NCBI GenBank assembly: GCA_040882465.1
Contig: JBBEBG010000017.1
Location: 56,911-120,910, forward strand
Origin: Gemmatimonadota bacterium
GTDB taxonomy: Bacteria > Gemmatimonadota > Gemmatimonadetes > Longimicrobiales > Gaopeijiaceae
Reading direction: 5' to 3'
DNA length: 64,000 nucleotides
In this document: positions 44,500-52,298 of the stretch, piece after piece
Layout: each line of letters starts with the position of its first letter
How positions within the stretch are numbered: position 1 is the stretch's first letter
The notes under the pieces: generated by a model
Databases searched by the model: none
Told to the model about the DNA's origin: nothing
Seen by the model: only the letters and a program-made list of their open reading frames with translations
Translations under genes and position numbers: made by a program

Positions 44500-44904
44500 C
44501 TATTTCCACCCTCCCAGGATCACTCCCATAAGAGTGAAGATCACGATCCAGTAGCCCCCGTTGATCGCCATGTAACGGGCCGGTTTCATCTCGAAGAGTG
44601 CGTTGACGGCAAGCGCGGGCGCGATCTACCCGGCTCCCGTCAGGAATCCGTACATGGCGCCCTCTGCGAGGCCAATCTCCGGCGCATTCAAGAACATCGC
44701 GAGGCAAAGGGCCATGACCGCCTGGAGCAGGAGGCAGAGGGAGTAGATCGCCGCCATGTTCGCCCTCCCCGCATCCTCGGGCTTCAAGCCGACCGTCGCC
44801 ATCCAGCTCTTCCCGAAGAGCGGGCCGTACCAGAGGGGCCCGACCACGAAGCCGACGAGGGACGCGGCGGCGACGGCGAGCCAGTTGATCGTGGACATGT
44901 CCAT
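44500..44904 (-). pseudogene. DUF1761 membrane protein gene broken by an in-frame amber codon
   Basis: The gene starts at ATG 44904 (GGAG eight bases before) with MDMSTINWLAVAAASLVGFV and continues to a TAG at 44626-44628 after 92 residues (ending FLTGAG). The same frame then reads on for 41 codons: IAPALAVNALFEMKPARYMA, NGGYWIVIFTLMGVILGGWK, then stop at 44500. That is the missing C-terminal half of DUF1761, including its last two membrane segments. The TAG stands where the family has Trp (TGG), so one base change explains it. A sequencing error or readthrough is possible. DUF1761 proteins are small integral membrane proteins of unknown function. Confidence 0.85.
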
Positions 44905-45256
44905 GCAGCGATCTCCGTGGATGCGGGGGAATGCCGGGGCGGGACATGATTAGGGCGGGGGACCGCCCCCCGCCACCGGAGAGCGGCCGGAGGCCTCGAT
45001 CCTCCGCCGAGTGAGGCCGCGCTCGCACCGTTTCGTCGGACCGCCGCATCAGCTGTCGCGCCGCCAGCCCGAGGAGGTCAGAAAACCTGAGGCCAATGTG
45101 TACCGAAACTCCCCGGGGCTGGACGCGTGGCGGTCTGATTGCGCATTGTATGTCCGGCCTGAAACTTGCTCCCAGGCTCCAGAACGCGCGTGCGGTCGGG
45201 CTCCACGGCTCTCGTTCCGATTCGGAGCCTCGGCCTCCAAGAAGAGAGGGGTACCG
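44905..45256. other. 352-base intergenic region upstream of ppdK
   Basis: No gene is supported. An open frame in phase with ppdK runs from 45011, but its translation is not protein-like and there is no conserved start before 45257. A short GC hairpin (GGCGGGG ... CCCCGCC at about 44954-44973) is present. The region should contain the divergent promoters of DUF1761 and ppdK; I cannot point to clear boxes. Confidence 0.5.
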
Positions 45257-48058
45257 ATGGCGAAGAAGTGGGTTTACCTGTATTCGGAGCTCGCCGAGGC
45301 GGAATCCACCGCGGGAGACTGGGAAGGGGTCCGGACCCTCCTCGGCGGCAAGGGCGCGAATCTGGCGGAGATGACGCGGATCGGCGTCCCCGTCCCTCCC
45401 GGGTTCACCGTGACCACCGAGGCGTGTATCGCCTACCTGACGGATCAGGGCCGATTCCCCACGGACATCTGGGACCAGGAGATTGACGCGCTCCGCCGGA
45501 TCGAGGAGATGACGGGGAAGGAATTCGGAAACCCGGAACGCCCCCTCCTCGTCTCCTGCCGCTCCGGAGCGAAGTTTTCCATGCCGGGGATGATGGACAC
45601 GGTCTTAAACCTCGGGATGAACGACAAGGTCGCCCGCGGAATGGTCCAGCTCACCGGCGACCCGCGCTTCGTCTACGACTCCTTCCGCCGGCTCGTCCAG
45701 ATGTTCGGGACCGTCGTCCGCGGGATGGAAGACGAGATCTTCGAGAAGGAAATCGAGCGGCGAAAGGCGCAAGCGGGAGTCTCCACGGACTCCGATCTCG
45801 GCGCTGAGGATTGGAAGGCCCTCGCCCAGCGGTTCCAGGAGCTGGTGCGCGCGCACACCCGCGCACCCTTCCCCCAGGACCCCATCGAACAGCTCCGCGC
45901 CGCCACGGAGGCGGTCTTCGAGTCGTGGAATACCAAGCGGGCCACCGACTACCGGAACGCGTCCGGGATCCCACACGACCTCGGGACCGGGGTCAATATC
46001 GTGACGATGGTCTTCGGAAACATGGGAGACAATTCGGGAACGGGCGTCGTGATGAGCCGGAATCCTTCGACGGGCGAGCCGGGATTGCACGGCGACTTCC
46101 TGATCAACGCCCAGGGGGAAGATGTCGTGGCCGGAACGCGGAAGACGCTGGACATCAGCGCGATGGCCGAACGTTTCCCGGAACCCTACGCAGAGCTCTG
46201 CGCGATCGCGGATAAGCTGGAACGGCACTACCGGAACATGCAGGACCTGGAGTTCACGATCGAAGACGGTCGGCTCTGGCTCCTCCAGACCCGGAACGGG
46301 AAACGCACGGCCCAGGCCGAGGTTCGGATCGCCGTGAACATGGTGGACGAAGGCCTGCTCGAGCGGCAGGAAGCCGTGCTTCGCGTGAGCCCCACCCAGG
46401 TGGACTTCTACCTCCATCCGCAGTTCGACGAAGAGGCCCGCGGCCGGGCGCAAGTTCTGGCACGCGGCCTCAACGTCTCGCCGGGCGCGGCGGTCGGCGT
46501 CGTCGCGTTCGACGCGGACACGGCCGAGCGGTGGGCGAAGGAAGAGGGCAAAGACGTCATCATGGTCCGTCCCGAAACGAAGCCCGACGACGTCCATGGG
46601 ATGCTCGCCGCGAACGGAATCGTCACGAGCCGGGGGGGACGTACCAGCCACGCGGCCCTCGTCGCCCGCCAGTTCGGAAAACCGGCGGTGGTCGGGATCG
46701 AGACCCTCGAGATCGACCTGGACAATCGGGAAGCCCGGTCCGGCGACACGACCATCCGCGAGGGGGATGCGATCTCCATAGACGGGACGCGGGGCGAAGT
46801 TTACCTGGGTGCGCTCCCCACCGTTGTGCCGGATCTCGGGGACCCCTGGCTCAGTCGTCTTCTCGAATGGGCCGACGAATACAGGACACTTCAGGTCTGG
46901 GCCAACGCGGATTACCCTGAGGACGCGCGCCGAGCGCGCTCGATGGGAGCAGAGGGAATCGGGCTCTGCCGGACCGAGCACATGTTCTTCGAGGAAAATC
47001 GCCTCCCCGTCATGCGTGAGATGATCATGGCGCGGGGTACGGCAGAACGGCAGGAGGCACTGGACCGTCTCCTCCCCCTCCAACGCTCGGACTTCGAGGG
47101 GCTTTATCGCGCGATGGACGGGCTTCCGGTCGTGGTCAGACTCCTCGACCCACCCCTGCACGAGTTTCTCCCGAGCCATCAGGAGCTCCTCCGCGAGCTC
47201 GCTGAGCTCAAAGTGAAGCTCCATCATCTCGGAAGCCTTCGGGAGATCGACGAGACGCTGGAGGAGATCCGCGCGAAGCAGGACTTCCTCTCGCGGACCG
47301 AAGACCTCCTCGAGTCGAATCCGATGCTGGGAACCCGGGGCGTCCGGCTTGCCATGCTGATGCCGGAGCTCACGCGGATGCAGACGCGGGCCATCTTCCA
47401 GGCTGCGGCGCAGTGCACGCGTGAGGGGGTGGACGTACAGGTCGAGGTGATGATTCCCCTCGTCTCGCACGTGAACGAGCTCAAGGCGCAGAGGGACGTG
47501 GTGCAGCTGGAGGCGTCGGCGGTGATGGAGGAGGAGAAGATGGAAATCCCCTATAAGCTCGGGACGATGATCGAGATCCCCCGGGCAGCGCTCACGGCGG
47601 ACTCCATCGCCGAGGTCGCCGAGTTTTTCTCCTTCGGCACGAACGACCTCACGCAGACGGTTTACGGAATTTCCCGCGACGACGCCGAGTCTGGTTTCCT
47701 GATCCACTACATCCAGACGCAGGTCCTCCCCGACAACCCCTTCGCGACGCTGGATGTGGATGGTGTGGGCCGGATCATGGAGACGGCCGTCAGACTCGGG
47801 CGCGCGACCCGGCCCGATCTCGAAATCGGGATCTGTGGCGAGCACGGGGGCGACCCGAAGTCCGTGGAATACTGCCACAACATCGGGCTGAATTACGTGA
47901 GTTGCTCTCCCTTCCGCGTCCCCGTCGCGCGCCTCGCCGCGGCTCAGGCGGCGGTCAAGACCATCGGGTGGACGCCGATGCCGGCGGCCCCGAGGGATGC
48001 AACGGGCCCCCGCGTGGAGTCGAGCGGGCGTGGGGAGCCGGAGAAGGCGAGGACCTGA
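45257..48058 (+). CDS. ppdK: Pyruvate, phosphate dikinase
   Basis: The 933-residue enzyme interconverts pyruvate, ATP and Pi with PEP, AMP and PPi. Order: nucleotide domain (LLGGKGANLAEMTRIGVPVP, SCRSGAKFSMPGMMDTVLNL), the phosphohistidine domain (SRGGRTSHAALVARQFGKPA, His near residue 465) and the PEP/pyruvate TIM barrel with GICGEHGGDP (catalytic Cys near residue 859) and VSCSPFRVPVARLAAAQAA. Length is about 30-50 residues above the usual 880-900 because of a tail after the last helix (MPAAPRDATGPRVESSG). ATG at 45257 follows GAGAGGGG. It gives the cell a reversible glycolytic or gluconeogenic step. Confidence 0.96.
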   Translation: MAKKWVYLYSELAEAESTAGDWEGVRTLLGGKGANLAEMTRIGVPVPPGFTVTTEACIAYLTDQGRFPTDIWDQEIDALRRIEEMTGKEFGNPERPLLVSCRSGAKFSMPGMMDTVLNLGMNDKVARGMVQLTGDPRFVYDSFRRLVQMFGTVVRGMEDEIFEKEIERRKAQAGVSTDSDLGAEDWKALAQRFQELVRAHTRAPFPQDPIEQLRAATEAVFESWNTKRATDYRNASGIPHDLGTGVNIVTMVFGNMGDNSGTGVVMSRNPSTGEPGLHGDFLINAQGEDVVAGTRKTLDISAMAERFPEPYAELCAIADKLERHYRNMQDLEFTIEDGRLWLLQTRNGKRTAQAEVRIAVNMVDEGLLERQEAVLRVSPTQVDFYLHPQFDEEARGRAQVLARGLNVSPGAAVGVVAFDADTAERWAKEEGKDVIMVRPETKPDDVHGMLAANGIVTSRGGRTSHAALVARQFGKPAVVGIETLEIDLDNREARSGDTTIREGDAISIDGTRGEVYLGALPTVVPDLGDPWLSRLLEWADEYRTLQVWANADYPEDARRARSMGAEGIGLCRTEHMFFEENRLPVMREMIMARGTAERQEALDRLLPLQRSDFEGLYRAMDGLPVVVRLLDPPLHEFLPSHQELLRELAELKVKLHHLGSLREIDETLEEIRAKQDFLSRTEDLLESNPMLGTRGVRLAMLMPELTRMQTRAIFQAAAQCTREGVDVQVEVMIPLVSHVNELKAQRDVVQLEASAVMEEEKMEIPYKLGTMIEIPRAALTADSIAEVAEFFSFGTNDLTQTVYGISRDDAESGFLIHYIQTQVLPDNPFATLDVDGVGRIMETAVRLGRATRPDLEIGICGEHGGDPKSVEYCHNIGLNYVSCSPFRVPVARLAAAQAAVKTIGWTPMPAAPRDATGPRVESSGRGEPEKART

Positions 48059-48212
48059 GGAGGCGCGGGTAAGCGCCCGACCCCGGCGGGCGGCAGCAGT
48101 CTCCGCCGCTTTACGCGCACCCGCATTTCCGCAGCCTTGCCGGTGCATCTTCTATCGCCCGGTCCTGCACGATGCCGACCGGGGCGAGTCACATAGATCC
48201 AGGAAAAATACC

Positions 48213-48425
48213 GTGCCCTCCGAGACACGTTCTTCCCGCCCCCGGGCGGTGACGCTTCCGCTTATCGTTCTCCTTCGCCTCGCGGGTCTGCTGGCCGTTC
48301 TTCCCGTGCTCCGTTCCCAGCCGGCACCCGAGATCGGTTCACCTGCCCCGCCCGAGATCCATTCGGAGCACGGTGTCGATGTGCCCGTCTCGGACGGACC
48401 GGGGTCGGACGACATAAACGGTTGA
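48213..48425 (+). CDS. Small predicted membrane-anchored or exported peptide
   Basis: A 70-codon frame from GTG 48213 has a basic start (SETRSSRPRAV), one hydrophobic helix (LPLIVLLRLAGLLAVLPVL) and a Pro/Glu/Asp-rich tail ending SDGPGSDDING. That layout is that of a signal-anchored small protein. AGGA occurs about ten bases upstream. No family is recognised, and the frame continues upstream without a stop, so the gene is uncertain. It fills most of the 432-base gap between ppdK and the iron-binding protein gene, which otherwise shows nothing. Confidence 0.4.
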   Translation: MPSETRSSRPRAVTLPLIVLLRLAGLLAVLPVLRSQPAPEIGSPAPPEIHSEHGVDVPVSDGPGSDDING

Positions 48426-48490
48426 GGTGATCCGGCGCGGGGTGAGTGGCGTCTTCGGACGACCCGCCCGCGCACTCCTTCGGTTACGCC

Positions 48491-49621
48491 TCAGGGCCAT
48501 CCGGCACGATCGAAGGCCATCACCGCTTCGTTGTTGAGCTCGCCGAGCACGTCGAGGCTCAGCGTATCCGCTCGGAACATGCCCCACTCCTCGAGGACCG
48601 GTGCCCACGCCACCCCCTCCCGGACCGGGTACTCGAAGTTCGCCTCGGCGAAAATCCGCTGCGCTTCTTCGCTGACGAAAAATTCGAGGAGGGCGAGCGC
48701 GTTCTCAGGATTGGGAGCGTGCGTCGTGACGCCGGCGCCACTCACATTGACGTGGGTGCCCCTTCCGTCCTGGTTCGGGAAAAAGACGCCGATCCGCTCG
48801 GCAAGAGCCCGGTTCGCGGGATCGGGGTCGTCGAGGAGGCGGCCGACGTAGTAGGTGTTGACGATCGCCACGTCGCCGACACCGGCGGCGGCGTCCGTAA
48901 TCTGCTCCGTATCTCCACCCTGCGGCGGGCGCGCAAAGTTCGCCGCAACGCCGGCGGCCCACGCTTCGGATGCCTCCAGTCCATTGGCCGCGATCATCGA
49001 AGCCAGGAGCGAGACGTTGTAGATGTTTTCCGAGCTGCGGACGAGCACGCGCCCCCGCCAGCGTGGGTCGGCGAGGTCCTCGTACGTCGAAAGCTCGTCC
49101 GGACTCACCCGATCGAGAGCGTACGCGAGGATGCGCGCCCGCTGGGTAAGCCCGAACCAATATCCCTCGGAGTCGCGAAGGTGGGCTGGAACCGTCTCGG
49201 TGAGGACCTCGGACTCGACGGGCTGAAGTAGCCCGAGCTCCTTGGCTCGATGGAGGCGGCCCGCATCCACCGTGATGAGAAGGTCCGCCGGCGAGGCCTC
49301 TCCCTCTCGCTCGAGCCGCGTAATTAGCTCATCGGCGGACGCGGTCACGACGCGCACTTCGATTCCGGTCAGCTCGCTGAACCGGTCGAAGAGCATCTGA
49401 TCCGCCTCATAATGACGGTGGCTATAAACGTTCACGACGGGCGGGCCGTCGGAACCCTCCTGGCATCCGACCAGAGCCAGGGAAATCAGAACGGCCCGCG
49501 GCGCCGCGGACCAGGGTCCCTTGGACCGGCGGAGTTCGCGCCGCGCCTGCTGGTCACCGCCACCGGAGGTTGAACGGGTCCCGCATTCGGGGTGTCGGAA
49601 ATCGCATCGGTCGCGACGCAT
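48491..49621 (-). CDS. Iron(III)-type ABC transporter substrate-binding lipoprotein
   Basis: The 376-residue protein has a long basic leader then a lipobox (AVLISLALVGCQEG). The mature part is a ferric-binding-protein fold: NVYSHRHYEADQMLFDRFSE, ELITRLEREGEASPADLLIT, VDAGRLHRAKELGLLQPVE, and NTYYVGRL with the two adjacent Tyr that bind iron in this family. No permease or ATPase gene is in the window. It is divergent from the FecA-like receptor, with a Fur-type palindrome between them, which supports a role in iron uptake. ATG at 49621 has GAGG nine bases upstream; the 44-residue leader before the hydrophobic core is unusually long. Confidence 0.9.
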   Translation of the reverse strand: MRRDRCDFRHPECGTRSTSGGGDQQARRELRRSKGPWSAAPRAVLISLALVGCQEGSDGPPVVNVYSHRHYEADQMLFDRFSELTGIEVRVVTASADELITRLEREGEASPADLLITVDAGRLHRAKELGLLQPVESEVLTETVPAHLRDSEGYWFGLTQRARILAYALDRVSPDELSTYEDLADPRWRGRVLVRSSENIYNVSLLASMIAANGLEASEAWAAGVAANFARPPQGGDTEQITDAAAGVGDVAIVNTYYVGRLLDDPDPANRALAERIGVFFPNQDGRGTHVNVSGAGVTTHAPNPENALALLEFFVSEEAQRIFAEANFEYPVREGVAWAPVLEEWGMFRADTLSLDVLGELNNEAVMAFDRAGWP

Positions 49622-49696
49622 TGCCGCCTCTTTCAGTCTTTGGGTTCCCAGAGATGGTCCGGAGTGGACCGTTCCCTGGAAGTCAGATTAATGAGA

Positions 49697-49713
49697 TTGA
49701 GATTAAATCTCAA
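49697..49713. promoter_or_regulatory. Fur-type operator palindrome, distal
   Basis: TTGAGATTAAATCTCAA is a perfect 8-1-8 palindrome (centre 49705), with an extra overlapping TGAGATT half-site at 49692-49698. The 7-1-7 form TGAGATT-A-AATCTCA has the geometry of a Fur box. It lies eight bases before the -35 element of the receptor promoter and about 76 bases before the start of the divergent iron-binding gene, so it could serve both. Confidence 0.6.
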
Positions 49714-49720
49714 CTACTCC

Positions 49721-49749
49721 TTGACCCGGGTTGCGCTCCCCCATATGAT
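49721..49749 (+). promoter_or_regulatory. Sigma70-type promoter of the FecA-like receptor
   Basis: TTGACC and TATGAT are separated by exactly 17 bases. The -10 ends 71 bases before the ATG at 49821. Each box matches the consensus at five of six positions, making this one of the best promoter matches in the window. The proximal palindrome at 49765-49779 begins 15 bases after it, over the expected start of transcription. Confidence 0.7.
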
Positions 49750-49764
49750 GTCGGCATCGGTTCT

Positions 49765-49779
49765 TGAGAATGGTTCTCA
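49765..49779. promoter_or_regulatory. Fur-type operator palindrome, proximal
   Basis: TGAGAATGGTTCTCA is a 6-3-6 palindrome in the 5' leader of the receptor gene, just downstream of the promoter at 49721-49749. A repressor bound here would block transcription. It resembles 49697-49713 and the palindrome at 59766-59789. Confidence 0.55.
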
Positions 49780-49820
49780 TCCATAATACGGCCCCGACCC
49801 CCGAGCCCGCCAGGACGTTC

Positions 49821-52271
49821 ATGCGCCCGCTGATCCTCGCCGCCACTTTCCTGTTCGCGACTTTTCCCTTAGGCGCACAGCAAACCTCCCGTCTCGTTGG
49901 TCAGGTCGTGAGCTCCGACCGGGGGGCTCCACTTTCCTCCGTGATCGTCCAGGTCGAGGGGACGGGGGTGCGCGGAAGCTCCGACGCGCACGGTGGATTC
50001 GCCCTCTCCGGCATTCCGGTGGGGCCGGCCCGGGTGAGCTTTTCGCGGCTCGGATACGCTCCGGTCACCCTCGAGCTCGACGTGACCGCCGCGGGAATCC
50101 GCGATCTCCGCGTCGAGATGGCGCGCGGTGAGGTCGCTCTCGACCCACTCGTCGTTCTGATGACGCGAACCCGGCTCGTCGGCGATCCGCTCGTGATGGG
50201 TAGCGCGCCGGGATCGGCTCATTTCCTCAGCCGCGCCGATCTTCGGATCCAGCCCCTCCTCTTCGACGATATCCACGCGACTCTCCGGCGCATCCCCGGA
50301 GTGAACATCCAGGACGAAGAAGGATTCGGCCTGCGCCCCAATATCGGACTCCGCGGCACGGGCGCGGAGCGAAGCTCGAAGGTCACCCTGATGGAGGACG
50401 GCATACTCGTGGCCCCCGCTCCGTATTCGGCGCCGGCGGCCTATTACGTGCCGACGATGGGCCGCATGGAGGGGGTGGAGGTCCGAAAGGGATCGAGCCA
50501 GATCCGCTATGGACCGTGGACCACGGGGGGCGCGATCAATCTCGTATCGCGCTCGATCCCCGAGCGTCTCGCCTGGGAGGCGGAGCTCTCGGGCGGCGCC
50601 TACGGGTCCTTCAAGGGGCGGGGAGGGATCGGCGGCGCCACCGACCATTTCGGCGCATGGATCGAGACGTACCAAGTCGCCACGGACGGATTCAAGGAGC
50701 TCCAGGGGGGTGGCGACACCGGATACCGCCTCGAGGACTACCTGGCTCGCCTTCGCGCGAACACGCGGCGGGACGCCCCCACGTATCAGGAAGTGGAGCT
50801 CAAGGTGGGACGTGTCGAACAGGCATCGGACGAAACGTACCTTGGAATCACCGATGGGGACTTTCAGGCGACGCCCTTGCTCCGATACGCAGGGTCACGA
50901 CTCGACCTGATGGAAACCGAGCACGACCAGCTTCAACTCCGGCACTTCCTCACGACCTCTTCAGGGTTCGATCTGACCACCACCCTGTACCAAAACACTT
51001 TCGCGCGGAACTGGTACAAGCTGCAAAGCGTTGGAGGCAGGTCGCTCAACGCGGTCCTCGACGACCCCGAGCAGTTTCCCGCTGAGCTCGCGATCCTCAA
51101 CGGGGGTGACAGCGGCGACAACGCGCTTCGGATCCGCGCGAACAACCGCGAGTACCTGGCACGCGGAATCCAGACCGTCCTGGGCGTGCGGGCCAACGCT
51201 CTCGGTGCCCGCCACCAGCTCGAGCTCGGCGTGAGGATCCACGAGGACGAGGAGGACCGCTTCCATTGGGAGGACGGTTACCGCATGACCGACGGGGTCA
51301 TGACGTTGACGAATCCCGGGATCCATGGAGCGCAGACGAATCGGGTGGTGGACGCGCGGGCGATCGCCATGTACATCCAGGACGAGGTCCGGGCCGGACG
51401 CGTCACCCTGACCCCGGGGCTCCGATACGAGACGATCGACTTCACGGACACGAACTGGGGCGCGCAGGATCTGGAGCGCACGGGACCGGGAACCGTGCGC
51501 GAGAACTCGGTGGAAGCCTGGGTTCCCGGCCTCGGCGCATCCTACGAAGTCTCCCCCTCCACGCACGTCTTCGGAGGGGTGCATCGCGGCTTCGGGCCTC
51601 CCGGACCGGGTGCGGACGAGGAGACCCGGCCCGAATCGAGCGCGAGCTGGGAGATCGGAACCCGGTACCGCCGCGGCTCGAAGGGACTCGACCTGGTGGG
51701 ATTCTACAGCCATTACTCGAACATCCTCGGAGCGGAGACCCTAGCGAGCGGGACTCCGGGCACGGGCGACCTCTTCAATGGAGGAAAGGTCGTTGCGCGC
51801 GGGATCGAGGCGGCCGGGGAATTGGATCTTGCGGACGGCCGCCTCACCGGCCTCCGGGTTCCCCTCCGGGTCACCTATACCTTCACGCAGGCCGAGTTCC
51901 GAAACGACTTCGCGAGCGCCTTCGAGCCCTGGGGCACCGTCGAGGTCGGAGACGAGCTCCCCTACAATCCGAAGCACCAGTTCCACGGGACACTCGGCGT
52001 GCGGGGAGACCTCTGGGGGATCACACTCGGAGCCGAGGGAACCGGTGAGAGTCGCACGGTGGCCGGTCAGGGCGAGATTCCCTCGAACGAGCGCACCGAC
52101 GCGCACCTGGTCTTCTCGATTTCCGGGGAGCTCCAGATCCCGGGGATGGCCACGGTCTTTGCGGGGATCCAGAATCTGGCCGACGCGAGCTACGCGGTCT
52201 CGCGGCGCCCCGCGGGGCTTCGGCCGGGACTCCCGCGCACGATTCAGGCGGGGGTCAGGATCGGCAGGTAG
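49821..52271 (+). CDS. FecA-like TonB-dependent outer membrane receptor
   Basis: The 816-residue protein has a signal peptide (MRPLILAATFLFATFPLGAQ), a carboxypeptidase-regulatory-like domain (about residues 22-105, VVSSDRGAPLSSVIVQVEG), then a plug with ATLRRIPGVNIQDEEGFGLR, PNIGLRGTGAERSSKVTLME and DGILVAPAPYSAPAAYYVP. This plug is close in pattern to ferric-dicitrate-type FecA receptors. A 22-strand barrel fills the rest (ending GLPRTIQAGVRIGR-like). It should import a ferric chelate with TonB energy. The frame also opens at 49764, but that start lies within the operator palindrome; ATG 49821 starts the signal peptide. Confidence 0.9.
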   Translation: MRPLILAATFLFATFPLGAQQTSRLVGQVVSSDRGAPLSSVIVQVEGTGVRGSSDAHGGFALSGIPVGPARVSFSRLGYAPVTLELDVTAAGIRDLRVEMARGEVALDPLVVLMTRTRLVGDPLVMGSAPGSAHFLSRADLRIQPLLFDDIHATLRRIPGVNIQDEEGFGLRPNIGLRGTGAERSSKVTLMEDGILVAPAPYSAPAAYYVPTMGRMEGVEVRKGSSQIRYGPWTTGGAINLVSRSIPERLAWEAELSGGAYGSFKGRGGIGGATDHFGAWIETYQVATDGFKELQGGGDTGYRLEDYLARLRANTRRDAPTYQEVELKVGRVEQASDETYLGITDGDFQATPLLRYAGSRLDLMETEHDQLQLRHFLTTSSGFDLTTTLYQNTFARNWYKLQSVGGRSLNAVLDDPEQFPAELAILNGGDSGDNALRIRANNREYLARGIQTVLGVRANALGARHQLELGVRIHEDEEDRFHWEDGYRMTDGVMTLTNPGIHGAQTNRVVDARAIAMYIQDEVRAGRVTLTPGLRYETIDFTDTNWGAQDLERTGPGTVRENSVEAWVPGLGASYEVSPSTHVFGGVHRGFGPPGPGADEETRPESSASWEIGTRYRRGSKGLDLVGFYSHYSNILGAETLASGTPGTGDLFNGGKVVARGIEAAGELDLADGRLTGLRVPLRVTYTFTQAEFRNDFASAFEPWGTVEVGDELPYNPKHQFHGTLGVRGDLWGITLGAEGTGESRTVAGQGEIPSNERTDAHLVFSISGELQIPGMATVFAGIQNLADASYAVSRRPAGLRPGLPRTIQAGVRIGR

Positions 52272-52298
52272 GCCGGCCGGGACAGGGGGCCGCCGCGC

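Noticed and set aside
45011..45256. N-terminal extension of PPDK
   Set aside because: Non-protein-like sequence before MAKKWVYLYSELAEAES, which starts after a GAGAGGGG site; family proteins start near this point.
49764..49820. N-terminal extension of the TonB receptor to TTG 49764
   Set aside because: That start lies within the operator palindrome and just after the -10 box; the signal peptide begins at 49821.
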